This document shows, piece by piece, positions 17,926 to 25,236 of a DNA stretch of 64,000 bases. Under the pieces are notes generated by a model. It saw nothing but the letters and a program-made list of their open reading frames with translations, searched no databases and was not told where the DNA came from. A program made the position numbers and the translations under genes. This DNA is from Nitrospira japonica (GTDB lineage Bacteria > Nitrospirota > Thermodesulfovibrionia > UBA6902). The stretch covers positions 34,524 to 98,523 of the forward strand of contig DYJL01000012.1 in the NCBI GenBank assembly GCA_020723105.1, given 5' to 3'. Numbering within the stretch: position 1 is the first letter of the stretch; each line of letters starts with the position of its first letter.

Positions 17926-19107
17926 TTAATGCTTATGTCCTCCGAGCGGCGTTACGCCTTTCAACTGCGCTTCTGAGTCAATGAGGAACGCAGCTGAAGA
18001 AGCAACTTTCTCTCCCTTCTTCAAGCCCATCAGCACCTCTGTAAACCCTGAGGCCTTCATTCCAGCCATAATTTCTCTTGGCTCAAAATAACCCTCGCCC
18101 TTATCTACGTAAACAATCTGCCGCACTCCTGTGTCAATAATGGCGTCATCAGGCACTACGAGTTTACTGCCGAGGTCTATTTTTATTTCAACATTTGTGA
18201 ACATCTGCGGCTTGAGCTGCCCTTTAGAATTTGGAATTTCAAACCTTACAGTGGCAGTTCGTGTTGTGCCGGAGATTGAGGGATAGACGTAATCAATCGT
18301 TGATGTAAATTCCTTATCGGGGAAATAGCTAAGCGATATCTTTGCCTTCTGTCCTGCTGTAACAGAAGATAGTTCATATTCATAAATATCAGCAAGGACC
18401 CAGAGGGTTGAAAGGTCGGCAATATCAAAAAGTTTTTCACCGGGCATCACTCGCATCCCCTGAACAGCCATTTTCTCTGTCACATATCCATTAGCGGGAC
18501 TATAAATAGTAAGAGTCCTTACCGGTTTCCCTGTCTCTTTGATTCTCTCAATCTGCTCCTCTGAAATATCCCATAATTTCAGCCTCTGCCTTGCCGCATC
18601 AACTATTCTTTCTGCATCAGTTGAAAGCATCGAGCTCACCGCTGATTGCTGACCGCTGACTGCTGTTTGGCTCCATTTCACCACATTCAGATATTCCTGC
18701 TGCGTTGCGTAAAGCTCCGGACTGTAAAGTTCAGCAAGCGGCTCGCCCTTTTTCACGAACTTGCCTGTGTAATCAACATAAAGCTTTTCTATCCATCCTT
18801 CAAACTTTGTATTTACCGTAGCGAATTTTCTCTCGTCATAACTGATACGGCCGACAGTCCGGATGGTCTTCTTCATCGGTTTTACAGCGACCTCAAAAAT
18901 CCTGACGCCTATCAACTGCTGCTTTTCCGGCTCAATCTCAACCGTCGGGGTTTCCACAACCTCAGCCTCTGCCGCATCCTGTTTTTCCGACTGGGGGGCT
19001 TCTTTTACCGGTGCAGCATGCTGATGGACCTGAGCGAATGACGGCGGGCTGAAAAAAGATAACAGAATAATTATTAATCCGGGAATAATGACTGCCTTTG
19101 TTTTCAT
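17926..19107 (-). CDS. cusB: Periplasmic adaptor (membrane fusion) protein, CusB-like
   Basis: Periplasmic adaptor linking the CusA-like pump to the outer-membrane channel. Signal peptide (1-25), a His/Ala-rich segment with QVHQHAAP, then barrel-sandwich and beta-barrel domains: YVDYTGKFVKKGEPLAELYSPEL is the lipoyl-like half motif, followed by a helical hairpin and YEYELSSVTAGQKAKISLSY. It ends GGHKH, a possible metal site. Length 393. Oddity: WSQTAVSGQQSAVSSML in the hairpin is encoded by a heptamer array (18636-18668). Overlap and spacing with cusC (2 bp) show an operon. Confidence 0.9.
   Translation of the reverse strand: MKTKAVIIPGLIIILLSFFSPPSFAQVHQHAAPVKEAPQSEKQDAAEAEVVETPTVEIEPEKQQLIGVRIFEVAVKPMKKTIRTVGRISYDERKFATVNTKFEGWIEKLYVDYTGKFVKKGEPLAELYSPELYATQQEYLNVVKWSQTAVSGQQSAVSSMLSTDAERIVDAARQRLKLWDISEEQIERIKETGKPVRTLTIYSPANGYVTEKMAVQGMRVMPGEKLFDIADLSTLWVLADIYEYELSSVTAGQKAKISLSYFPDKEFTSTIDYVYPSISGTTRTATVRFEIPNSKGQLKPQMFTNVEIKIDLGSKLVVPDDAIIDTGVRQIVYVDKGEGYFEPREIMAGMKASGFTEVLMGLKKGEKVASSAAFLIDSEAQLKGVTPLGGHKH
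18636..18668 (-). repeat. Heptamer repeat array inside cusB
   Basis: Four 7-bp units, GCTGATT, GCTGACC, GCTGACT, GCTGTTT, in tandem and in frame, encoding the QTAVSGQQSAVS segment. Confidence 0.75.
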
Positions 19108-19109
19108 CT

Positions 19110-20474
19110 TTAGTTTTCTCCTTGATTGACGACTGACGACTGATAACTGATAACTGTAGTTATCGCCTCCAGCCTTGCTATGGCTTTTTCCCTTTCCACA
19201 AGTTGTTTCCAGTACAGGATTTCGTAATCAATTACTGATTTCAATCTTGTTATGACAGTAAGGGCCTCAACCTTTCCTGCTGTATATCCGGCAATGGCTG
19301 ATTCAAAGTCCTGATAGGTTTTTGGGATTAAACCATTCTTATATAAGGCCATTAATTTCTCCGAGGACTTGAGCATAGAGTAATTATCTTTTATGCCTGA
19401 AGACAGCATGATTTGAATATCGGCAAGAGCATGTTTTGTCTCTTCCATTGAGGCCTTTGCTTCCAGTACGGCCTGCCGCTGTTTTGTTTTGTAAAAGATG
19501 GGAATATTGATACTTGTTGTCAGGCTCCACATGTCATCAAAATATTTACTCTTTGCAAAGTATGATGCATTAACAGTGAAATCCGGATAATATTCTTTTT
19601 TTGCCATTTCAATCTTTATCTCTGCGCCTGTGATCATCTGCTCTTTGGCTATTATTTCCGGCGAATTTTCATATGCGGCCTGAATGAGGTCTTCAACGAT
19701 GTAATTGTATTCGCTGCGTAACATTTCACCCGGCCTTTCAATGGGAGAATTAACATCTCTGCCGATAGCTGAATTAAGCATAGCCTCAAGGGACTGGATT
19801 TTCTGTTTAAGCATTTCCTCTCTTTCGAGGAGCATATACTTTTCTGTCTGCGCCATTAGTACTTCCTGCTGGGGCGCCATTCCGGTTGAGTAACGGGCGA
19901 GGGCCGCATCTTCTATTCGCGAAAAAAGTAGAGACATGTCTTTAATGAGGTCTATATTTTTGTATGCAAGAAAAAGTTCATAGTAAAGTTCTTTCACTCT
20001 TGCTGTCACTCTCAAACGTGTTGCATCTGTCATGGCCTTGAGACTTTCAGCATCTCTTGACGCCATCAGGCTTTTCAGGGGCAGTTTGCCAGGATAAGGG
20101 AACATCTGTGATGCGGAAAACATCCACTGTGAATCAGCAGCCATTTCATTGCCAAAGGAATATATGTCTCTTGTTCCTTCATTCAGATACCCAAACATGA
20201 CCATGGGGTCGGAAAGGCTTTCTGCCTGCGGGATTCTGAATCTTGAGGCTGTGGTCTTTGCCTCAAGCATGAGGATTTCATGATTGTTTTTCAGGGCCTC
20301 GTTAATAAGTTCCTGAAGTTTCAGGTTCTCAGCAAAGGAGGAAGCGGAAAAAAGCAGAAAGTAGACAGTAGACAGTAAACAGCAAACAGTAAGCAGTAGG
20401 CAGTAAGCAGTAGGTAAGTGTTTTTTTCTGCTTCCTCCATACTGCTTACTGTCTACTAACTTTCTACTGTGCAT
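19110..20474 (-). CDS. cusC: Outer-membrane efflux channel, CusC/TolC-like
   Basis: TolC-type trimeric exit duct (454 residues) of the metal efflux complex; two outer-membrane efflux repeats (about 60-250 and 260-440) with long amphipathic helices (EMAKKEYYPDFTVNASY is a typical repeat start). The first about 45 residues are repeat-encoded: the signal peptide core TAYCLLLTVCCLLSTVYFLL shows a 7-residue period because it is made of three-fold reads of 7-bp units. Its C-terminal ITTVISYQSSVVNQ also comes from a heptamer array (19123-19163). The start overlaps the YtkA-like gene by 11 bp; no in-frame start lies after the repeat, so the repeat is required for export. Confidence 0.88.
   Translation of the reverse strand: MHSRKLVDSKQYGGSRKKHLPTAYCLLLTVCCLLSTVYFLLFSASSFAENLKLQELINEALKNNHEILMLEAKTTASRFRIPQAESLSDPMVMFGYLNEGTRDIYSFGNEMAADSQWMFSASQMFPYPGKLPLKSLMASRDAESLKAMTDATRLRVTARVKELYYELFLAYKNIDLIKDMSLLFSRIEDAALARYSTGMAPQQEVLMAQTEKYMLLEREEMLKQKIQSLEAMLNSAIGRDVNSPIERPGEMLRSEYNYIVEDLIQAAYENSPEIIAKEQMITGAEIKIEMAKKEYYPDFTVNASYFAKSKYFDDMWSLTTSINIPIFYKTKQRQAVLEAKASMEETKHALADIQIMLSSGIKDNYSMLKSSEKLMALYKNGLIPKTYQDFESAIAGYTAGKVEALTVITRLKSVIDYEILYWKQLVEREKAIARLEAITTVISYQSSVVNQGEN
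19123..19163 (-). repeat. Heptamer array at the cusC 3' end
   Basis: GACGACT, GACGACT, GATAACT, GATAACT units in tandem on the + strand, encoding the last residues of the CusC-like protein on the - strand. Confidence 0.75.
20353..20470 (-). repeat. Heptamer array with inverted arms encoding the CusC signal peptide
   Basis: Left arm has units GTAGACA, GTAGACA, GTAAACA, GCAAACA, GTAAGCA, GTAGGCA, GTAAGCA; right arm has the complementary CTGCTTA/CTGTCTA units from about 20440. It spans the cusC start, its signal peptide and the stop codon of the upstream YtkA-like gene. Confidence 0.85.
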
Positions 20475-20853
20475 CTATGCTGAATTTCAGTTTTGATGTT
20501 TTATCACCCTTTGTTATTTTCACAAGAATATTCCATGACCCGGCCATAGAGAGTTTCATTGTCGCCTTATATTCATAACCGCTAAGTTTTGCATCTGTCT
20601 TATAATCCATAGCCGGCATTCCGGGCATTGCAGGCATGGAGTATTCTACTTTTACATTTACATCAGTCACATATTTGCCTGCAGCGTCTTTAATCTCGAT
20701 CTCGATATTGTTGTCACCAACGACTGGCGGATTTCTATCAATCTTTACTTCAACATCATAATCGCCTGCTTTTTTCTTCACCTCATAGTCTTTTGCATAG
20801 GCGATTCCGCAAAGAAATATCACTGCCATCAACATCATGAAAAGCTTTTTCAT
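20464..20853 (-). CDS. YtkA/FixH-like periplasmic protein, Met-rich
   Basis: A 129-residue exported protein: signal peptide (1-20, AYA/KDY), then an immunoglobulin-like fold resembling YtkA/FixH domains, with a Met-rich loop YSMPAMPGMPAMDYK and a closing MAGSWNILVKITKG. Met-rich loops of this kind bind Cu(I) in copper chaperones, so a periplasmic metal carrier for the Cus-like pump is likely but inferred. First gene of the efflux operon, with AGGAGG upstream. Its stop TAG is supplied by the heptamer repeat it shares with cusC. Confidence 0.75.
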   Translation of the reverse strand: MKKLFMMLMAVIFLCGIAYAKDYEVKKKAGDYDVEVKIDRNPPVVGDNNIEIEIKDAAGKYVTDVNVKVEYSMPAMPGMPAMDYKTDAKLSGYEYKATMKLSMAGSWNILVKITKGDKTSKLKFSIDAQ

Positions 20854-21011
20854 ATCAACCTCCTGTTAAATTTATTTTTCTGAATAAGCTTACCCAATAA
20901 AAATGAATAAATTATGAACATACTGCATATAAAAAATAACATAAACTATGTCTTTAATCAAAAATATTTTTGGAGTAAACGGTGTGTAAGAATAAAAAAG
21001 TTTTTTCAGGA

Positions 21012-21605
21012 TTACAGTTCCCTGCGTCCTTCGATCGATTTGGAGAGCGTTACTTCATCAGCAAACTCAATATCTCCGCCGATAGGCAGTCCGTATGCAA
21101 TGCGCGTGATTTTAATTCCCAGCGGTTTAAGCACCTGCGACAGATACTGGGCTGTGGTTTCCCCTTTAGTATTAGGATTTGTGGCAATGATCACTTCTGA
21201 GATGTCGCCCTGTTTCACCCGGTTAATGAGTTCACCGATCTTTAACCTTTCAGGAGTAACGCCGTCAATCGGAGAAAGCGCTCCGAGGAGGACATGATAA
21301 AGCCCGTTATAGACTCTGGTGTTTTCAATAACTATAAGATTGCTCGGTTCTTCAACAACACAAATTGTATTTTTATTTCTCTGAGAACTCCTGCAAATGG
21401 AGCAAAGTTCTTCTTCAGTAATATTGAAACACTGCTTACAGAAGCGCGCCTTTTTCTTTATTTCAATTATTGCATTTGCTACGGCAATTGCTTCATCCTC
21501 AGGCATTCCCATAATAAAAAAGGAAAGACGCTGGGCGGTCTTCCTGCCGATGCCGGGAAGTTTTGTAAGTTCGTTAATTAAATTTTCTACAACACCGTTA
21601 TTCAT
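21012..21605 (-). CDS. recR: Recombination mediator RecR
   Basis: Ring-forming RecFOR-pathway protein that helps load RecA at gaps. Helix-hairpin-helix LPGIGRKTAQRLSFF (about 15-29), C4 zinc finger CKQCFN...CSICRS (about 56-73), Toprim domain starting CVVEEPSNLIVIE with ATNPNTKGETTAQYL, and a C-terminal GGDIEFADEVTLSKSIEGR. Length 197, standard. Start overlaps the stop of ybaB (TAATG), in the conserved order dnaX-ybaB-recR. Confidence 0.96.
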   Translation of the reverse strand: MNNGVVENLINELTKLPGIGRKTAQRLSFFIMGMPEDEAIAVANAIIEIKKKARFCKQCFNITEEELCSICRSSQRNKNTICVVEEPSNLIVIENTRVYNGLYHVLLGALSPIDGVTPERLKIGELINRVKQGDISEVIIATNPNTKGETTAQYLSQVLKPLGIKITRIAYGLPIGGDIEFADEVTLSKSIEGRREL

Positions 21606-21934
21606 TACCCAAAGATATTCCCTAATCCCGGCAAGTTCATGCCGCCAGTAAGCCGGCTCATGTCTTCTGTAACCATTTGCTGCGCCCTGCGGATGGCTTC
21701 ATTCACTGCGGCAAGTATCAGGTCCTGAAGCATTTCTATATCATCGGGATTTACAACATCACGTTCAATCTTTAAGGAAACAATCTCCAGGGCTCCGTTG
21801 ACCGTGGCAACAACCATGCCTCCGCCAGAAGAGGTCTCAACGGTCTTTCTCTTTGATTCTTCCTGAATCTTTCCCATTTCCTGCTGCATTTTCTGAGCCT
21901 GTTTCATCAGGTCTCCAAGCATTTTTTTTGACAT
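21605..21934 (-). CDS. ybaB: YbaB/EbfC nucleoid-associated protein
   Basis: Small DNA-binding protein of 109 residues (forms a tweezer-shaped dimer in homologues). Motifs: MLGDLMKQAQKMQQEMGKIQ, then GGGMVVATVNGALEIVSLKI and EMLQDLILAAVNEAIRRAQ, ending in a Gly-rich tail (GGMNLPGLGNIFG). Lies between dnaX and recR as in most bacteria. AGGA precedes the start; a heptamer array at 21948-22020 separates it from dnaX. Confidence 0.94.
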   Translation of the reverse strand: MSKKMLGDLMKQAQKMQQEMGKIQEESKRKTVETSSGGGMVVATVNGALEIVSLKIERDVVNPDDIEMLQDLILAAVNEAIRRAQQMVTEDMSRLTGGMNLPGLGNIFG

Positions 21935-21947
21935 ATATCCTCCATAA

Positions 21948-22020
21948 AATTAGAGTTAAGGGTAAAGAGTTAAGAGTCAAGAACATCCACAACAAACTTT
22001 GTACATAACTCTTTACTCTT
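21948..22020. repeat. Heptamer array with inverted arms between dnaX and ybaB
   Basis: AGAGTTA, AGGGTAA, AGAGTTA, AGAGTCA units, a short spacer, then complementary ATAACTC/TTTACTC units. Confidence 0.75.
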
Positions 22021-23691
22021 CTATTCATTTTCCTCTGTGAGTGGTTTTACATTAATCAGGGAACCGCTGAAGATCCTCATGGCATCCTGCACGAGGGGTT
22101 CTGCAAAAACTTCTTTTTTTATTTTACTGACATCTTTTTTTGTTTCCTTGCGGGACAGTGAGGTGGTTTTTAATTTAATTTTATGCCCGCTCAGTTTTTT
22201 CAGTATTGATTCAATAACAGTTGTATTTTTCTTTATGGAATCAGCCAGGACAAACATCCCGCCGTTAAAACCAATTGTAAGGTCTGTTGTCGTTAGATTA
22301 ATAAGCTGGGCCTCTGCAAGCTTGCAGGACAGGAGATGGTCTTCTGCATCAAGATGTTCAAGCAGTTTTTGCCAGAGCTCTTCTTTATTGTCAATAATGA
22401 ATTTATTGCCAGCATCAGGCTGAGTTACCGGTTCTGTTTTTTTTTCCGGGGTATTATCTGAAATTTCGAATTTGGAGGGGTGGAGATTATTTTCGTTATC
22501 TTTTGTGGCGCCGGGAACTACGGAAGTTTTTGGTGAAGATTCCCGGACATACCCTTCCGCCTGTTCGTCTCCGAGCATTTTCATAACTTGCTCAATAGAC
22601 GTCATCCCTTTTACAAAAGAGGTCCTGAGCAATCCGAGCTCGAGAGAGTATCTTGGGTTTACAGCACTTTTAATCTCATATTCAAGTCTGAGAAGTTCAG
22701 AGAGAAGCACAGTCAATTCTTCAATGCTGATACTGGATGAAAGACCCCGCAGTCTTTGCATTTCATCGTCTGAAAACTCCAGGAGTTCTTTATCGCCCTG
22801 AGTAACTTTGACAACAGCCAGGTTTCTGAAATGTTCAACCAGTTCTTTTATTATCTGCCTCAGATCACTTCCCCTTTCGGTCAGTTCCTTTATTATGGAA
22901 AGGGTGCCGGTTATATTCCCGCTTAGAATGGTCCCTGAGAGATTTGAGATAATTTCAGCTTCTGGAAGACCTAAAAGAACCTGAAGCTCTTTTTCGGTGA
23001 TTTTGTCGCTGAAAGAATAAGCCTGGTCCAAAAGCGTAAGGGCATCTCTCATGCTGCCATCAGCCGCCTTTGCAACCATTTCCAGCGCTGCTTCCTGGAT
23101 ACTTATTTTTTCTGCGGCAGTGATTTTCCGAAGCTGCTCTTTTATTACGCCTTTATTAACTCTGCGAAATGAATGGTGCTGGCATCTGGAAAGGATTGTA
23201 GCCGGCACTTTTTTGGGCTCTGTAGTTGCAAATATAAAGATGACATGAGGCGGCGGTTCTTCCAGAGTCTTCAGAAGTGCATTGAATGCAGAGGTGCTCA
23301 GCATATGCACTTCATCAATTATATAAATTTTGTATTTCCCGCCCGAAGGTGCATATTTTACTGTTTCCCTTAATTCTCTAACGGCATCAACACTATTATT
23401 GGAAGCGCCGTCAATTTCAAACACATCTACCGAGGATCCGGCTGTTATGGCTTTGCAACTCTCACATTGGCCGCAGGGTTCGCTGTCTTTTCTTTGCTGA
23501 CAGTTCAGCGCCTTTGCAAGGATACGAGCAGAAGATGTTTTACCAACACCTCGCGGTCCTGAAAGAAGATAAGCATGCGCTATCTTTCCGCTTGACAAAG
23601 CGTTCTTAAAGGTTGTAACCACGGTCTCCTGACCGATAAGGTCTTCAAACCCCTGAGGTCTCCATTTTCTTGCAAGTACTATGTAACTCAT
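22021..23691 (-). CDS. dnaX: DNA polymerase III subunit gamma/tau
   Basis: Clamp-loader ATPase of the replisome. Starts MSYIVLARKWRPQGFEDLIG; Walker A SGPRGVGKTSSAR (about 43-55), a Cys zinc module (LNCQQRKDSEPCGQCESCK), Walker B KIYIIDEVHMLS and sensor FATTEPKKVPATILSRCQ. AAA+ core to about residue 365, then a tau-like C-terminal region (total 556), so the long form is encoded. I did not find an obvious slippery run that would make a separate gamma form. Upstream of ybaB-recR and downstream of the SRP RNA gene. Confidence 0.96.
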   Translation of the reverse strand: MSYIVLARKWRPQGFEDLIGQETVVTTFKNALSSGKIAHAYLLSGPRGVGKTSSARILAKALNCQQRKDSEPCGQCESCKAITAGSSVDVFEIDGASNNSVDAVRELRETVKYAPSGGKYKIYIIDEVHMLSTSAFNALLKTLEEPPPHVIFIFATTEPKKVPATILSRCQHHSFRRVNKGVIKEQLRKITAAEKISIQEAALEMVAKAADGSMRDALTLLDQAYSFSDKITEKELQVLLGLPEAEIISNLSGTILSGNITGTLSIIKELTERGSDLRQIIKELVEHFRNLAVVKVTQGDKELLEFSDDEMQRLRGLSSSISIEELTVLLSELLRLEYEIKSAVNPRYSLELGLLRTSFVKGMTSIEQVMKMLGDEQAEGYVRESSPKTSVVPGATKDNENNLHPSKFEISDNTPEKKTEPVTQPDAGNKFIIDNKEELWQKLLEHLDAEDHLLSCKLAEAQLINLTTTDLTIGFNGGMFVLADSIKKNTTVIESILKKLSGHKIKLKTTSLSRKETKKDVSKIKKEVFAEPLVQDAMRIFSGSLINVKPLTEENE

Positions 23692-23696
23692 AATTT

Positions 23697-23780
23697 AGTA
23701 GTAAGTAGTTAGTAGTTAAGGTGTTAAGGATCAGTAGTTTTTTCCCCTTAACTACTAATCGCTTACTACTAACTACTGTC
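23697..23780. repeat. Heptamer array with inverted arms upstream of dnaX
   Basis: TAGTAGT, AAGTAGT, TAGTAGT units on the left and ACTACTA, ACTACTA, ACTACTG on the right, about 20 bp apart. Lies between the SRP RNA and dnaX. Confidence 0.8.
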
Positions 23781-23787
23781 TTTTTAA

Positions 23788-23899
23788 GGCCGGGCCTTCA
23801 GGTGATCCTGCGGCACCCAGGATAACTGCTTACCGTTGCTTCCTTCCGGACCTGGCGGGATTTGCAGCATACTGTTGCACAGGGCCCAAAGACCCGACC
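23788..23899 (-). ncRNA. ffs: Signal recognition particle RNA (4.5S type)
   Basis: Reads on the reverse strand as a long hairpin with paired ends (GGTCGGGTC at 5', GGCCCGGCC at 3') and the conserved apical SRP domain: GGTCCGGAAGGAAGCAAC with GTAAGCAG on the return strand, i.e. the GGAA tetraloop and the symmetric and asymmetric Ffh-binding loops. About 112 nt, the short bacterial form without an Alu domain. Located between tRNA-Ser and dnaX, a frequent position. Confidence 0.93.
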
Positions 23900-23915
23900 G
23901 AAATTAGTTGCTTCA

Positions 23916-24006
23916 TGGCGGAGAGGGAGGGAGTCGAACCCTCGAGACGGTATTAGCGTCTACACGATTTCCAGTCGTGCTCCTTCGGCCTCTCGGACAC
24001 CTCTCC
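23916..24006 (-). tRNA. tRNA-Ser(GGA), CCA encoded
   Basis: Class II tRNA with a long variable arm. Acceptor GGAGAGG/CCTCTCC, anticodon stem-loop ACGACTGGAAATCGT with anticodon GGA, variable arm GACGC...GCGTC-like, T arm GGGTTCGACTCCC, discriminator G and encoded CCA. Reads UCC and UCU codons. Confidence 0.95.
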
Positions 24007-24013
24007 AAATACT

Positions 24014-24060
24014 ACAGTTGTTAGGGATCAGGGGTTAGGGATTAGTAAAAAAACCTGCTA
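24014..24060. repeat. Heptamer array upstream of tRNA-Ser(GGA)
   Basis: GTTAGGGATCAGGGGTTAGG and following units of the TTAGGGA type, then a short complementary arm (CTAACAAC). Non-coding. Confidence 0.6.
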
Positions 24061-24179
24061 ACAACTGCTATTATTAAAAAACCGTATGCAGACGCAAATA
24101 ATTTTGCAGTTAGTTTAACATTTTTTCATTCGGTTGTGTAAGGAAGCCCCTTGCTTTCCGAAGGTATTTATCAAGCTAC

Positions 24180-24256
24180 AGTAATTAGTAGTTAGGGATT
24201 AGTCATTAGTAAAAGGAAAAATTAAGTTTTTCCGATTTTATACTAACAACTAATCA
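24180..24256. repeat. Heptamer array with inverted arms between the two tRNA-Ser genes
   Basis: GTAATTA, GTAGTTA, GGGATTA, GTCATTA, GTAAAAG units, then after about 25 bp the reverse CTAACAACTAATCACTG. Remaining sequence at 24061-24179 has nothing I can identify. Confidence 0.7.
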
Positions 24257-24285
24257 CTGCAAAATGTGCTTTGCACATTTTGCAG
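24257..24285. terminator. Perfect palindrome just 3' of tRNA-Ser(CGA)
   Basis: CTGCAAAATGTGC and GCACATTTTGCAG (13-bp arms, 3-nt loop) abut the 3' end of the tRNA on its strand. Could terminate the tRNA transcript, though no T run follows, or be an inserted palindrome. Confidence 0.5.
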
Positions 24286-24286
24286 G

Positions 24287-24373
24287 CGGAGAGGGAGGGA
24301 TTTGAACCCCCGGTGAAGTTGCCCCCACAACGGTTTTCGAGACCGCCCCATTCAGCCACTCTGGCACCTCTCC
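24287..24373 (-). tRNA. tRNA-Ser(CGA), CCA not encoded
   Basis: Class II tRNA: acceptor GGAGAGG/CCTCTCC, anticodon stem-loop CGGTCTCGAAAACCG with anticodon CGA, long variable arm, T arm GGGTTCAAATCCC, discriminator G followed by CCT rather than CCA, so CCA must be added by nucleotidyltransferase. Its acceptor stem equals that of the neighbouring tRNA-Ser(GGA), which does encode CCA. Confidence 0.93.
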
Positions 24374-24384
24374 GGAAAAAAACA

Positions 24385-24470
24385 GTGAGTAGGGTTTAGG
24401 GAGTAGTAGAAAACCATTATCTGCCTTCTTCATTTAACTAAGCCCTATACCCTATCCCCTAATCCTGCCT
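24385..24470. repeat. Heptamer array overlapping the tadA 3' end
   Basis: GAGTAGG, GTTTAGG, GAGTAGT units on the left; CCTATA, CCCTATC, CCCTAAT units on the right from about 24443. The right arm provides the last codons and TAG stop of tadA. Confidence 0.75.
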
Positions 24471-24911
24471 TCTCAATTGTACAAAAAACCTCTTAAGCAT
24501 TTCTGCACATTCTTTTTCCATAACACCGGATACAACCTTTATCTGGTGGTTAAGTGAAGGGTCATAAGCCAACTGAAACCGGCTTGCTATCGCTCCATAT
24601 CTCTCGTCTTTACAACCGTACACAAGCCTGCCAAGGCGGGCATTCACCATTGCTCCGGTGCACATGACACAGGGCTCTTTGGTTACATATAAAGTAGCAT
24701 TTGTGAGACGCCAGTTGCTGATCTTTATTGCTCCTTCACGAATTACCATTAACTCGGCATGTGCAGTGGGATCGTTGGCAGACTCCCTTTTATTGTGGGC
24801 TGAGGCGATTATCCTGTTTTCAATTACAAGCAGCGCACCAACAGGGACATCATTTTCTTCAGATGCTGCCTTTGCTTCCTTGAGGGCAAGCTGCATGTAA
24901 TGTTTATCCAT
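24459..24911 (-). CDS. tadA: tRNA-specific adenosine deaminase TadA
   Basis: Zinc hydrolase that converts A34 to inosine in tRNA-Arg(ACG). CDA-fold catalytic motifs: HAE at residues 51-53 (zinc His and proton-shuttle Glu) and PCVMC at 80-84 (zinc Cys pair), followed by GAMVNARLGRLVYGC. Conserved DVPVGALLV and the C-terminal ECAEMLKRFF. Length 150, normal. The stop codon lies in a heptamer repeat (CAGGATTAGGGGATAGGG), so the tail has probably been reset by repeat insertion. Confidence 0.94.
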   Translation of the reverse strand: MDKHYMQLALKEAKAASEENDVPVGALLVIENRIIASAHNKRESANDPTAHAELMVIREGAIKISNWRLTNATLYVTKEPCVMCTGAMVNARLGRLVYGCKDERYGAIASRFQLAYDPSLNHQIKVVSGVMEKECAEMLKRFFVQLRRQD

Positions 24912-24917
24912 CTCTAT

Positions 24918-24945
24918 TCTCTTAACTCTTGACTCTTAACTCTAA
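24918..24945. repeat. Short heptamer array upstream of tadA
   Basis: TCTTAACTCTTGACTCTTAA-type units of 7 bp. It also supplies the TAG stop of the small reverse-strand zinc-ribbon ORF. Confidence 0.7.
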
Positions 24946-25112
24946 CTTTGACGGTTATCACGACCGTCTTTGCCAGCCTTTATTTCAGGAAAACATACGG
25001 GACAGTAATATTCCCCATTATCAAGGTTGCAAATATGGCTTCATTCGGGGCAGCAGATGCATTCCTCAACAGGCTTTTTGCAAACTTCACATGACTCAAC
25101 ATTGCTTTCCAT
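24942..25112 (-). pseudogene. Small zinc-ribbon-like ORF interrupted by in-frame TGA
   Basis: From an ATG at 25112 the frame reads 23 residues (with CEVCKKPVEECICCPE), then TGA at 25041-25043, then 32 more residues (SHICNLDNGEYYCPVCFPEI and a basic tail) to TAG at 24942. The Cys pairs on both sides of the TGA would make a two-knuckle zinc ribbon only if read through. Options: a point-mutated pseudogene (TGA from a Cys TGT or TGC codon), a selenocysteine site, or two unrelated fragments. No good Shine-Dalgarno is visible. No function assigned; the rest of 24912-25236 holds nothing else I can identify. Confidence 0.4.
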
Positions 25113-25236
25113 AATTGCGTTTCAGCATAACTCAGATATTCTGTTCAAATCAAGGTCACAACGACACAGTTTGTTGTAGAACTTGCATAACGATTGTGTT
25201 AAAATGTTACATCATTGATAACCAAGGAGAGGGCAT

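Noticed and set aside
22021..23691. Programmed frameshift in dnaX making gamma
   Set aside because: I see no A6G-type slippery run with a downstream hairpin at the expected place.
23697..24470. CRISPR array
   Set aside because: Units are 7 bp, without 25-40 bp direct repeats or unique spacers, and no cas genes are present.
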